Shown here piece by piece: positions 53,992 through 63,256 of a stretch of 64,000 bases of DNA. A program made the translations under genes and the position numbers. Below the pieces are notes generated by a model that saw only the letters and a program-made list of their open reading frames with translations, ran no database searches and was not told the origin of the DNA. This DNA is from Caballeronia sp. SBC1. Lineage in GTDB: Bacteria; Pseudomonadota; Gammaproteobacteria; Burkholderiales; Burkholderiaceae. Position 1 is the stretch's first letter, and the number at the start of each line of letters is the position of its first letter. The stretch spans positions 930,001 through 994,000 of the forward strand of contig NZ_CP049157.1 in the NCBI RefSeq assembly GCF_011493005.1. The letters are read 5' to 3'.

Positions 53992-54888
53992 TTAAACCAG
54001 CGGGCCGTCGGCTTGCTTGCTCCTGATCGCGACCAGTATTGAACTGCCCACAATCAGCAGGATGCCCAGCAGCGAGACCATGCCGACTGTCTCTCCCCAG
54101 ATCACAAACCCAAAGATCGCTGCCCAGACAATGCTCGTGTAGTTATACGGCGCAAGCGCGCTTGCATCGGCTTGTCGAAACGCCATGGTCAACAGCAGTT
54201 GCCCGGTGCCGGCCAGGATGCCGAGCAAGCCCATTAGGGCGAGGAAATCCAGCGTAGGCGTTTGCCACGCGAAAAAGAGCGAGAGCCCGCTGACGAGTGC
54301 GCCGATCAGAGTGAAGTAAAGCACGGTGACACTTGAATCATTCGACGCGCGGATGCGTTTGATTTGCAGAATCGATAACGCCCCGAAAATCGCGCTTGCT
54401 AAAAGAAGCGCGGGACCGAGCCAACTTGTCTGATCGCTGCTTGGACGCACGACCAGAAGCACGCCGATAAAACCGATCGCAGCCGCGCCGGCGTCACGAC
54501 GTCTTAGCGTTTCCTTGAGAAGCAAGGGCGCGAGCACGATCACGAAGATCGTCTCCGAATAGACGATGGCAACCGCTTCGCTCAAAGGCACGTAAGGCAA
54601 GCCCGCGAAGAACAGTCCGAGTGCGCAAAGCAAGGTAATCGCGCGGAGTGTCTGCGCCCGAAAATCCAGTGTCCTTAGTCGCTCGCTCAAGGGTTTCCCT
54701 TGCAGGCACATCGCAAACGCTGGCAACAAGCCGAAGATCATCCGAAAGAACGTGATCTCGTTAGCGGGGTATTTCAGGCTGACCGATTTTGCCAAGGCAT
54801 CAACCACTGCAAAGCAAAGCATTGCCGCGAGGATTTGCGTGATGCTGCGCAGCGGCACCGCTCTGCTTTGGGCAATGGTTGCAGGCAT
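53992..54888 (-). CDS. EamA/DMT-family transporter
   Basis: 298 residues with ten predicted hydrophobic segments in two repeated EamA halves: MLCFAVVDALAKSVSLKYPANEITFFRMIFGLLPA and ALLLASAIFGALSILQIKRIRASNDSSVTVLYFTLIGALVSG. LAPYNYTSIVWAAIFGFVIWGETV is the typical TM9 block. Probably exports a metabolite; substrate unknown. No operon partner. Confidence 0.9.
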   Translation of the reverse strand: MPATIAQSRAVPLRSITQILAAMLCFAVVDALAKSVSLKYPANEITFFRMIFGLLPAFAMCLQGKPLSERLRTLDFRAQTLRAITLLCALGLFFAGLPYVPLSEAVAIVYSETIFVIVLAPLLLKETLRRRDAGAAAIGFIGVLLVVRPSSDQTSWLGPALLLASAIFGALSILQIKRIRASNDSSVTVLYFTLIGALVSGLSLFFAWQTPTLDFLALMGLLGILAGTGQLLLTMAFRQADASALAPYNYTSIVWAAIFGFVIWGETVGMVSLLGILLIVGSSILVAIRSKQADGPLV

Positions 54889-55008
54889 AGGGATTCACTA
54901 GAGAACGAAACGCGGCGCGGTTGCCGTGCCAAGCCCGATGCAAGACGGGTTAAGTCGAGCGAACCTAATACGAGAACCGACTTGTCTGGACATCGCGTAG
55001 CTTATCAC

Positions 55009-55038
55009 CTGATGACTGGGCATCAGTTGATGCTTTTG
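55009..55038. promoter_or_regulatory. Overlapping dyads upstream of the EamA transporter gene
   Basis: CTGATG-N6-CATCAG and GCATCA-GT-TGATGC overlap about 120 bp before the EamA start. This looks like a regulator site, but no regulator gene is adjacent, and nothing else is recognised in the 54889-55196 gap. Confidence 0.3.
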
Positions 55039-55196
55039 CTCACGATATTGATCAAATGCGACGCGGTGTTTTTGCGCGGTGACGGACTAAATCACCTTGT
55101 TGGCGGCTTAAGGCATTCCTCTAGAACGGGAATGTGCTTAGCGCTATGGGTGAAGTTCAGACGCCCGGCAAGCCGGACGTCTTTTCGAACATTGAC

Positions 55197-56426
55197 TCAG
55201 ATCGTTACATCACTGGCAATAATGGCGCCTTCTTCTTTTAGCGCATGAATACGTTCATTGGAGAAGCCGTATTCCCGCAGTACTTCTGCCGTGTGTTGAC
55301 CCAGCAGCGGCGCGGGCAATGGAGATTGCGCGAGTCCATCAGAGAAATGAATCGGCAGGCCCAGACCGCGCATGCGCCCCGCTACCGGATGCGTCGTCTC
55401 TACAATCATTCCGCGCGCCAGCGCTTGTTCATGCGCCGCCGCTTCGGGCACGCTGAGCACTGCCCCTGACGGCAGGCCGATCGCATCGAAAACGGCAAGC
55501 CATTCGTTCGTCGTCCGCTCGACGAGGCGCGTTGTCAGGATTTCGACCAGCGCTCCGCGATATTTCAAGCGCCCGGCATTCGTCTTGAATCGCTCATCTT
55601 CGGCGAGGCCCGGTATATCCAGCACGCCTACCAGCCGCTCGTAATTGCTCTGATTCGCCCCGCCGATATTCACCCAGCCATCACGCGTCCGGAACGCCTG
55701 ATACGGCGCGCTGGTTGGATTCGCCGAGCCTGCCTTGGGCAACACCGTGCCATCGGCGAAGTAGTTGGCGAAGGCCCAGTACATCTGCTGCAAACCGGCT
55801 TCGAAGAGCGAAGTGTCGACCATCTGGCCCAGCCCGGTCTTTTGCTTGCCTGCGTAAGCCGCGCAAATTCCAAGCGCGGCGAGAATACCCGCGTTGATAT
55901 CGGTGACTGGCGAGCCTGCCTTGATCGGCGCCTGACCGGGCTCGCCGGTCATGCTCATGAGACCGCTCATGCCCTGCGCGATGAGGTCGAAACCTCCCTT
56001 GTCGGCCATGGGTCCGCTGCGGCCAAAACCCGAGATCGCGCAATAGATCAAGCCGGGATTTTCCGCCTTGAGCGTTTCATAACCCATGCCGAGTTTTTCC
56101 ATCGTGCCGCGACGGTAGTTCTCGGTGACTACGTCGGCGGTGGCGAGCATCTTGCGCAGCACTTCGCGGCCGCCATCGGTCTTGAGGTTGATCGCGACGC
56201 CGCGTTTATTGCGATTCACGATCATGAACGACGCTGACTCTCCGCCTTCCAGGATGGGCGCGAAGCGGCGGCAGTCGTCGCCGCCGGGGATCTTTTCGAC
56301 CTTGATGACATCAGCGCCCATGTCGGCGAGCATCATTCCGCAAATGGGCCCGGACATGATGTGAGCCAGTTCGATCACGCGCATCCCGCTAAGCGGGCCT
56401 TTGCTGCCTGTATCAGTTCCGAGCAT
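55197..56426 (-). CDS. CaiB/BaiF family CoA transferase (class III)
   Basis: 409 residues from the ATG at 56426; the frame is open 32 codons further, but this ATG follows the previous stop codon with one base between, and AAGGGG lies just upstream. PLSGMRVIELAHIMSGPICGMMLADMGADVIKVEKIPGGDDCRRF is the family N-terminus and AISGFGRSGPMADKGGFDLIAQGMSGLMSMTGEPGQAPIKAGSPVTDINAG the central block. It moves CoA between acids. Last gene of a three-gene operon with an enoyl-CoA hydratase and an MFS carrier. Confidence 0.93.
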   Translation of the reverse strand: MLGTDTGSKGPLSGMRVIELAHIMSGPICGMMLADMGADVIKVEKIPGGDDCRRFAPILEGGESASFMIVNRNKRGVAINLKTDGGREVLRKMLATADVVTENYRRGTMEKLGMGYETLKAENPGLIYCAISGFGRSGPMADKGGFDLIAQGMSGLMSMTGEPGQAPIKAGSPVTDINAGILAALGICAAYAGKQKTGLGQMVDTSLFEAGLQQMYWAFANYFADGTVLPKAGSANPTSAPYQAFRTRDGWVNIGGANQSNYERLVGVLDIPGLAEDERFKTNAGRLKYRGALVEILTTRLVERTTNEWLAVFDAIGLPSGAVLSVPEAAAHEQALARGMIVETTHPVAGRMRGLGLPIHFSDGLAQSPLPAPLLGQHTAEVLREYGFSNERIHALKEEGAIIASDVTI

Positions 56427-56427
56427 T

Positions 56428-57210
56428 TCAACGCCCCTTGAATTCGGGTTTGACCTTGTCGAGGAAGGCTTGATAACCCGTGCGAAAGTCCTCCGTGCCA
56501 AAGCACGCGAAACCTTCGTCACGTTCCTCGGAGGTGAGCGGCGCCGGGTTCATCACGCGCTTCACGAACTGCTTATGCCAGCGTGCGACCAAAGGCGCGC
56601 CTTCGGCAATCCGGCGCGCCGTTGCAAGCGTTTCGGCGGTGACCTGATCGTCGGCTACGACCCTCGTGACGAGCCCTTTGGCTAATGCCTCTTGCGCACC
56701 GAAAATGCGTCCTTCAAGCAAGATTTCGAGCGCGATGGCCGGCCCCGCGAGTTGCACGAGCGCATCGAGTTCCGCGTGTGCCATCACCAGGCCGAGGTTC
56801 TTGATCGGCACGCCAAAGCGGCTGGATTCCCCGCAAATGCGCAGATCGCACATGGCCGCAATCTCAAGCCCGCCGCCCACGCAGATGCCGTGAATCATCG
56901 CGACAATCGGATGCCGGCAAGCATTAAGCGACGCCAGCGTGCGATGCATGATCGCCCCATAAGCGCGGGCTTGTTCGACGTTTGAACGATCGGTGCGGAA
57001 CTCGGCTATGTCGTTGCCCGGCGAGAAGGCTTTCTCGCCGGCGCCGCGCAGAATGATGCAGCGGATGGAGTCATCGGCAGAAAGCGCATCAATGGTTTCG
57101 CCCAGCGACTGCCAGAGCGGTTTGGTCATCGCGTTGAGCTTCGCGGGCCGATCGATGACAACCGTCGCGATGAACTCATCGCGTTCGATCAAGATGGATG
57201 GTTCAGCCAC
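56428..57210 (-). CDS. Enoyl-CoA hydratase/isomerase family protein
   Basis: 260 residues from a GTG at 57210 with AGGAG five bases upstream. Crotonase fold: CIILRGAGEKAFSPGNDIAEFR is the first oxyanion-hole block (A-F-S-P-G-N-D) and HPIVAMIHGICVGGGLEIAAMCDLRICGESSRFGVPIKNLGL the second (G-x-C-V-G-G-G). It hydrates or isomerises a CoA thioester; substrate unknown. The stop codon and the CoA-transferase start are one base apart, so translation is coupled. The MFS gene is 53 bp upstream. Confidence 0.92.
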   Translation of the reverse strand: MAEPSILIERDEFIATVVIDRPAKLNAMTKPLWQSLGETIDALSADDSIRCIILRGAGEKAFSPGNDIAEFRTDRSNVEQARAYGAIMHRTLASLNACRHPIVAMIHGICVGGGLEIAAMCDLRICGESSRFGVPIKNLGLVMAHAELDALVQLAGPAIALEILLEGRIFGAQEALAKGLVTRVVADDQVTAETLATARRIAEGAPLVARWHKQFVKRVMNPAPLTSEERDEGFACFGTEDFRTGYQAFLDKVKPEFKGR

Positions 57211-57263
57211 ATCGTCTCCTGGAGAAAGAAATTACAGCTTACGGCGCGCCCTACCAGACGAAT

Positions 57264-58565
57264 CTAGACGAATTTTCTCGCGGGCTCTGCGCCGTCCTTT
57301 CCTTTCGCACCGGCAGCAACGTCGTCTAGCGCGTGGTCCGGCCGCATGGTGAACGAGAGCACAATGCCGAGGGCCATCAGGATCATGGAAACCGTGAAAG
57401 GCAGGTTCCAGTTTCCGGTCTTGTCGATCAGGAATCCGCCGACAACCGGACTGATGATCGCGGCCAGCGCGGAACCTGAATTCATGATGCCGCTAGCGGT
57501 CCCGGCGTGCTTCGGCGCGATGTCCATGGGTACGGCCCACATGGGTCCGATCGTCATCTCGTTGAAGAAGAACCCGCCGCTCAGGCAAACCGCGGCCAAC
57601 GTGATCGACATATTGGACACCAGCATGATGGGCGCAAGCGAAAGCGCCGTCAGTAACATGCAGACACCGACCATCACATTGCGGGCCATGCGGAGGTTGC
57701 CGCTGCGTCGCAAGATGCGATCCGTGACCGAGCCACCGAGCCAGTCACCCAGCACGCCAGCAAAGAATACGCCCGAAGCAAACAGCGCCGACTTCCCCAA
57801 CTCCATGTGATAGTTGTGGAGAAAGTACTGCGGAATCCAGCCGAGGAAGAGCCACAACACCCAGCCGTAGCAAAAGTACACGGCGGTCACCGGCGCCATC
57901 CGTCCAAGCAATGCACGCCATGGAACCGGCACGCGTTGCTTGACCCCGGAGAACGATGAAAGCGTGGCGCACTCGTCCGCGGTAATGCTCTTGTGGTCAC
58001 GGGGGTTGTCGCGGAAATAGAAGATCCAGACAATCGCCCACAGAAAGCTGATGACCCCCGTCACAATGAAAGCACCGCGCCAGCTTGTTGCGATCATCAA
58101 CCAGACGATCAACGGCGGCGCCACCGCATTGCCAATCCGCGACGCGGCATGCGTGGTCCCTTGCGCGAAGCCGCGTTTGTCGGCCGGCATCCAGTTGGAC
58201 ATGGCGCGGGTAGCGGTAGGAAACGTGGCGCCCTCGCCCAGCCCGAGCATCAGGCGCGCAATGATCAGCGACACAAACCCGCCAGCCAGCCCGGTCATGA
58301 TCGTGGCGGCCGCCCAGATCACGGCGCAGACGGCAAGCGTCCGACGCGGCCCGAAACGATCTCCCACCCATCCGCCAATAATCTGGAACACAAGATACGG
58401 ATAGGCAAATGCGGAAAAAACAAAGCCAATTTGAACGTGCGACAAGTGCAGTTCCGCGCCGAACTGCGAGGCGGCGGTACTGACGTTGACACGGTCTACA
58501 TAGGTAATGAAATACATTGCGCACAGCAACAACAGAACGCGCGTCGTAGCTCGACGGAACATCAT
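57264..58565 (-). CDS. MFS transporter, ACS-type (glucarate/galactonate-like)
   Basis: 433 residues; the start lies at a double ATG (58565 or 58562) behind AAGGAG. About 12 membrane segments: RVLLLLCAMYFITYVDRVNVSTAASQFGAELHLSHVQIGFVFSAFAYPYLVFQIIGGWVGDRFGPRR is the ACS N-terminus (Y-V-D-R-V-N), and LGLGEGATFPTATRAMSNW matches the family's TM4-5 motif. It is the first gene of the operon, so the carried acid probably becomes a CoA ester handled by the two following enzymes. Confidence 0.9.
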   Translation of the reverse strand: MMFRRATTRVLLLLCAMYFITYVDRVNVSTAASQFGAELHLSHVQIGFVFSAFAYPYLVFQIIGGWVGDRFGPRRTLAVCAVIWAAATIMTGLAGGFVSLIIARLMLGLGEGATFPTATRAMSNWMPADKRGFAQGTTHAASRIGNAVAPPLIVWLMIATSWRGAFIVTGVISFLWAIVWIFYFRDNPRDHKSITADECATLSSFSGVKQRVPVPWRALLGRMAPVTAVYFCYGWVLWLFLGWIPQYFLHNYHMELGKSALFASGVFFAGVLGDWLGGSVTDRILRRSGNLRMARNVMVGVCMLLTALSLAPIMLVSNMSITLAAVCLSGGFFFNEMTIGPMWAVPMDIAPKHAGTASGIMNSGSALAAIISPVVGGFLIDKTGNWNLPFTVSMILMALGIVLSFTMRPDHALDDVAAGAKGKDGAEPARKFV

Positions 58566-58758
58566 CGTCTCCTTGGTAGTGCGTGCTTCATCAAGGCGCG
58601 ATGGGCGCCTGAAGCGAACTGCATCCGGAACTTCGATAAGGCTTTACTGAATGGGCGTTAAGGCGAGGGTGCGAATCCTGGGTTTGCGCGGTCGTGCCAT
58701 GCTGGTCTCCAATGCGCGGAACATGACGTCGTCCGCTGTTTATGTGAACCCGTGCTGA

Positions 58759-61700
58759 TCAATAATCCCTTAGCGCCGCAGCCAATACCTGGGCAACATG
58801 CAGCGCCTTTGCGTCGCTGCCATCGGCTATCTGGTGACGGCAACTGGTGCCGTCGGCGACAATCACGGCGTCCTGTGCCTTTCGTGCTTTCCGCACGGCG
58901 GGCAGCAGCGACAACTCCGCCATCGCATTCGATGCTTCGTAGTGCTCGGCTTCGTAGCCGAAACTCCCCGCCATGCCGCAACAGGACGATTCGACCACCG
59001 AGACTTCGAGCTGAGGAATCCAGCCGAGAACAGCCTGCACTGGACGAAACACATCGAAGGCCTTTTGATGGCAATGCCCGTGAACGAGCGCCTTCGGCTG
59101 AGCGAGGGGTTTCAGCGAAAGCCGCAGACGTCCGGCTTCTTTCTCGCGAACCAGGAATTCTTCGAACAAGAACGATGACTCCGAGAGCTTGCGCGCTTCA
59201 TCGCCATAACCGTAGTCGAGGAATTCATCGCGGAAGGAAAGCAGGCACGATGGTTCAAGGCCGACTACCGGCACGCCTCGTTCTATATAAGGCCGCAATG
59301 TGTCCAGCGTGCGGCGCGCTTCAGCCTTCGCTTCGTCGACCCGTCCCGCCGAGAGGAACGTGCGCCCGCAGCACAGCGGCCGCTCGCCCGCCTTGACGTT
59401 CAGATGAACCGTGTAGCCCGCCGCCTCAAGCACGCGCTTCGCGGCACGAGCGTTGTCGGGCTCCATATAGTTGTTGAAGGTATCGACGAAAAGCAGCACT
59501 TCCTTGTCGCCCTGCGCGGGTGGCAAGGGCTGCAAAGCCGTCGATAAAAACGACTTCACGAAGTGCGGAAACGCGCGTTGCGGCGCAAGGCCGAGGCGAG
59601 TTTTTAACCAGCCTGCAAAACGCGGCAAACGCTCGACCGATCCGAACAACGACGGCATGCGGCTCGCATACGGCGCGTAACGCGGCAGAAAGCCCACTAG
59701 CCGGTCGCGCATGCGCATTCCGTTCGCGGAGGTCCACGCGGCGCGCGCTTCAATCTTGATCTTCGCCATGTCGACGCCCGTCGGGCAATCGCGCTTGCAG
59801 CCCTTGCACGATACGCACAGGTCCAGCACATCCTTCACGTCCTGGCTTGCAAGACCACCCTCGCCGAGTTGCCCGCTGATCGCAAGCCGCAGCGTATTCG
59901 CGCGGCCTCGCGTGACGTGCTGTTCGTCCTTGGTGATGCGATAGCTCGGGCACATGGTGCCTGCATCGAACTTGCGGCAATGGCCGTTGTTGTTGCACAT
60001 CTCGACGGCCTTCGCGAGCCCACCGGTGCGATCGTCGCCCGTTCCCGGTCCGGTCTCGACACCCGTCAACGGATCGCGCGTCACGTTCCATTGCGACCAG
60101 TCGAGTTGCGTTTCGATCTCACGTTCGCGATACGTTGGCGGGAAACGAAAGTTCGTCGCGTCGTCCATCTTCGGCGGATTCACAATGCGATCCGGGCTCA
60201 TGCGATTCTCGGGATCGAATAGCGTCTTGATCTCGCGGAACGCCTCGTTAAGTCGCGGTCCGTACTGCCACGCGACCCATTCGCCGCGGCACAAACCATC
60301 GCCGTGTTCGCCCGAATAGGCGCCCTTGTACTCGCGCACCAGCGCCGACGCTTCTTCCGCAATCGCCCGCATCTTCTGCGCGCCGGTGCGGCGCATATCC
60401 AGAATCGGCCGCACGTGCAGCGTCCCGACGCTCGCGTGCGCGTACCAGGTGCCTTCGGTATCGTGCTTGTGGAAGACCTCGGTGAGACGCGTGGTGTACT
60501 GCGCGAGATGTTCGAGCGGCACGGCGCAATCTTCGATGAACGACACCGGCTTGCCGTCGCCCTTCATGCTCATCATGATGTTGAGGCCGGCCTTGCGTAC
60601 TTCCCACAAGGCTTTTTGTTGCGCGGCGTCGGGCATCTCGACCACCGAGCCCGGCAAGCCCAGATCGCCCATCAGCTCCACGAGCTGTGCAAGCTTCGCG
60701 AGTTGCACGGCCTTGTCCACGCCGGCGAACTCGACCAGCAACACGGCTTGCGGCTGGCCGACCAGCGCACGCTCGATCACCGGGCGGAACGCCGGATTGG
60801 ACATCGACAGGTCAATCATTGTGCGGTCGACCAGTTCCACGGCGACCGGCCCCAGCTTGACGATGTGCTGGGTCATGTCCATTGCGTCGTAGAACGTGGG
60901 GAAGTTCACGACGCCAAGCGTCTTGTGCTCGGGCAGTGGCCACAGTTTCAACGTGAGTTGCCGGCTGAACGCGAGCGTGCCTTCGGAGCCCACCAGCAAC
61001 TGCGCGAGATTCGGCTCGCCATCGGCGCTGAAGGGCAAGGGGCTCTGGCAATCGAAGAGATCGATGTTGTAGCCCGCTACCCGCCGCAATACCTTCGGCA
61101 CCTGTTCGCGGATTTCATCGCGTTCGCGTTGTGCTACGCGCTGCACGCCTTCGACCAGCGAACGCGTGCGAGCGTCGGATGACATGGCATGCAATGCCGC
61201 GAACGTCGCTTGGTGACCATCGGCCAGCACGGCATCGATAGACGCCACGTTGTGCACCATGATCCCGTATTCCATCGACCGCGAGCCGCACGAGTTGTTG
61301 CCAGCCATGCCGCCAATCGTGCATTGCGCACTGGTCGATACATCGACGGGAAACCACAAGCCGTGCGGCTTCAGCCACGCATTCAGATGATCAAGCACTA
61401 CGCCCGGTTCCACCGTCACCGTGCGCGCTTCAGGGTCAAAGTGGACGATATTGTTGAGCCACTTGCTTGTATCGATCACCAGCGCTTCGCCAATCGTCTG
61501 GCCGCACTGGCTCGTCCCCGCTCCGCGGGCGAGCACGGGAACACGCGCGTCGCGTGCAATCTCCAAAGCAAGCAGCAGGTCGGCCTGATCTTTCGGCACG
61601 ACCGCGCCCAGCGGCATGATCTGATAGATCGACGCGTCCGTCGCGTAGCGTCCGCGCGCCGCCCGGTCGAATAGCACATCGCCTTTTAACTCCTGACGCA

Positions 61701-61791
61701 GGCGCATGGCCAGCGGCGACAGCGTGGCGCGCGCCGAAGCCGGCATCAGGTGAATCGGCTGGACGAGTGCTTCGGAAGATTTGGTCAGCAT
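58759..61791 (-). CDS. FAD/FeS 2-hydroxyacid dehydrogenase, YdiJ type
   Basis: 1010 residues, close to E. coli YdiJ. FAD-binding type 4 domain (about 45-280: VPVLARGAGTSQCGQTIGEALVIDTSKW, IGGMAGNNSCGSRSMEYG), FAD-oxidase C-terminal domain (about 290-560, YSGEHGDGLCRGEW), then an iron-sulfur part: CNNNGHCRKFDAGTMCPSY, DLCVSCKGCKRDCPTGVDMA, and CCG-type motifs near the C-terminus (PSCLLSFRDEF, VESSCCGMAGSFGYE). It resembles GlcD fused to GlcF. YdiJ-type enzymes oxidise D-2-hydroxyglutarate or D-lactate. It lies 87 bp after the aminotransferase gene. Confidence 0.9.
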   Translation of the reverse strand: MLTKSSEALVQPIHLMPASARATLSPLAMRLRQELKGDVLFDRAARGRYATDASIYQIMPLGAVVPKDQADLLLALEIARDARVPVLARGAGTSQCGQTIGEALVIDTSKWLNNIVHFDPEARTVTVEPGVVLDHLNAWLKPHGLWFPVDVSTSAQCTIGGMAGNNSCGSRSMEYGIMVHNVASIDAVLADGHQATFAALHAMSSDARTRSLVEGVQRVAQRERDEIREQVPKVLRRVAGYNIDLFDCQSPLPFSADGEPNLAQLLVGSEGTLAFSRQLTLKLWPLPEHKTLGVVNFPTFYDAMDMTQHIVKLGPVAVELVDRTMIDLSMSNPAFRPVIERALVGQPQAVLLVEFAGVDKAVQLAKLAQLVELMGDLGLPGSVVEMPDAAQQKALWEVRKAGLNIMMSMKGDGKPVSFIEDCAVPLEHLAQYTTRLTEVFHKHDTEGTWYAHASVGTLHVRPILDMRRTGAQKMRAIAEEASALVREYKGAYSGEHGDGLCRGEWVAWQYGPRLNEAFREIKTLFDPENRMSPDRIVNPPKMDDATNFRFPPTYREREIETQLDWSQWNVTRDPLTGVETGPGTGDDRTGGLAKAVEMCNNNGHCRKFDAGTMCPSYRITKDEQHVTRGRANTLRLAISGQLGEGGLASQDVKDVLDLCVSCKGCKRDCPTGVDMAKIKIEARAAWTSANGMRMRDRLVGFLPRYAPYASRMPSLFGSVERLPRFAGWLKTRLGLAPQRAFPHFVKSFLSTALQPLPPAQGDKEVLLFVDTFNNYMEPDNARAAKRVLEAAGYTVHLNVKAGERPLCCGRTFLSAGRVDEAKAEARRTLDTLRPYIERGVPVVGLEPSCLLSFRDEFLDYGYGDEARKLSESSFLFEEFLVREKEAGRLRLSLKPLAQPKALVHGHCHQKAFDVFRPVQAVLGWIPQLEVSVVESSCCGMAGSFGYEAEHYEASNAMAELSLLPAVRKARKAQDAVIVADGTSCRHQIADGSDAKALHVAQVLAAALRDY

Positions 61792-61878
61792 CGGCGTCTA
61801 CGCGCGGTTGAGTGAGGGGAGATGCGGGGAGTCTCTAATGAGAAGCCGGTCATGCGTTGCCGCCGGACCGGCTTCGCG

Positions 61879-63099
61879 TCACGCCGCCGCCTTCAATGCC
61901 GGTGCTGCGCTGTGGCTCGTCAAGTAGTCCATTGCCGCTAGGACACCGCTGCCCGCAAGCTTCACGCCGGACAACTTGATGCCCATTTCACAGCCTGTGA
62001 GCGTCGCCATCAGCGTGAGGTCGTTGCAGTCGCCCAGATGCCCGATGCGGAACATGCGGCCCTTGAGCTTGCCGAGGCCAGTGCCGAGCGACATGTCGAA
62101 GTTCTCGTAGATGGTCTTGCGGATTGCATCCGCGTCCACGCCTTCAGGCGTCATCACGCCCGTCAGCACCGGCGAATAAACGGCCGGGTCCGCGCACTGG
62201 ATCTCGAGTCCCCATGCGTTGACCGCCGCGCGGCAAGCCGCAGCCAGTCTTTGATGCCGGGCGAAGACCTGGTCGAGTCCTTCGTCGCCGATCATCTCGA
62301 GCGCTTCCGACAACCCGTACAACAAATTGGTGTTCGGCGTGTACGGCCAGTACCCACTCTTGTTCATCTCGATGATCTCGTCCCACGCCCAGAATGCACG
62401 CGGCAACTTTGCGTCCTTGCTTGCCTTGATCGCCTTCGGCGAGACCGCGTTGAAGCTGATCCCCGGCGGCAGCATCAAGCCTTTTTGCGAACCGGACACG
62501 GTGACATCCACGCCCCATTCGTCATGCCGATAATCCGCGGACGCAAGACCCGAAATCGTATCGACGAGAAACAGCGCCGGATGTCCAGCCGCATCGATCG
62601 CGCGCCGCACGGCTGCGATGTCCGATGTGACGCCCGTCGAGGTTTCGTTATGGACGACGCAAACCGCCTTGATCGTGTGCTGCGTGTCTTCACGCAGACG
62701 CGCTTCAATCATGTCCGCCTGCACGCCGCGCCGCCATCCCTCAATGCCGGGCAGCCCCAGGAATTCAGGCTTCAGCCCGAGGTTTTCGGCCATCTTTTTC
62801 CAGAGCGTAGCGAAGTGGCCGGTCTCGAACATCAGCACGGTGTCGCCGGGGCTGAGCGTGTTGCAGAGTGCCGCTTCCCAAGCGCCCGTGCCCGATGACG
62901 GATAGATCACGACCGGTTGCGCGGTCTTGAATATTGCCTTGATACCCTCCAGGACTTTCAGGCCCAACGCGCCGAATTCCGGCCCGCGATGGTCGATCGT
63001 CGGATAACTCATTGCCCGCAGGATGCGGTCGGGAACCGGGCTCGGACCCGGAATCTGCAGGAAATGGCGACCAGCGGGATGGAAATCGAGCTTTAACAT
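61879..63099 (-). CDS. Alanine/serine-glyoxylate aminotransferase (class V)
   Basis: 406 residues from the ATG at 63099 with AAGGA upstream. FLQIPGPSPVPDRILRAMSYPTIDHRGPEFG is the AGXT-type N-terminus, YPSSGTGAWEAALCNTLSPGDTVLMFETGHFATLW follows, and the PLP Lys is in VTVSGSQKGLMLPPGISF. Such enzymes move an amino group to glyoxylate, with serine, alanine or ureidoglycine as donors. It heads an operon with the YdiJ-type dehydrogenase and is divergent from a GntR regulator. Glyoxylate metabolism is the likely theme. Confidence 0.9.
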   Translation of the reverse strand: MLKLDFHPAGRHFLQIPGPSPVPDRILRAMSYPTIDHRGPEFGALGLKVLEGIKAIFKTAQPVVIYPSSGTGAWEAALCNTLSPGDTVLMFETGHFATLWKKMAENLGLKPEFLGLPGIEGWRRGVQADMIEARLREDTQHTIKAVCVVHNETSTGVTSDIAAVRRAIDAAGHPALFLVDTISGLASADYRHDEWGVDVTVSGSQKGLMLPPGISFNAVSPKAIKASKDAKLPRAFWAWDEIIEMNKSGYWPYTPNTNLLYGLSEALEMIGDEGLDQVFARHQRLAAACRAAVNAWGLEIQCADPAVYSPVLTGVMTPEGVDADAIRKTIYENFDMSLGTGLGKLKGRMFRIGHLGDCNDLTLMATLTGCEMGIKLSGVKLAGSGVLAAMDYLTSHSAAPALKAAA

Positions 63100-63113
63100 G
63101 ATGCGTCCTTTGA

Positions 63114-63129
63114 ATTTTGCATGCAAAAT
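63114..63129. promoter_or_regulatory. Perfect 16-bp palindrome ATTTTGCATGCAAAAT, likely GntR operator
   Basis: Exactly self-complementary, 15 bp before the aminotransferase start. A half-site (ATGCAAAAT) recurs at 63257-63265, over the GntR start codon. AT-flanked short palindromes suit GntR/FCD regulators. Confidence 0.65.
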
Positions 63130-63256
63130 ACTTTAGCGCACCGTTGCGGCGATCGGAAGCGATAAATGATGGTTTTTCTTAGGTGGAAACCCGCCCCTCC
63201 AAATTTACCGGTGTCGTAAGGTAAAATCCCGCCAACAGAATGGGTTGAGGTATTGA

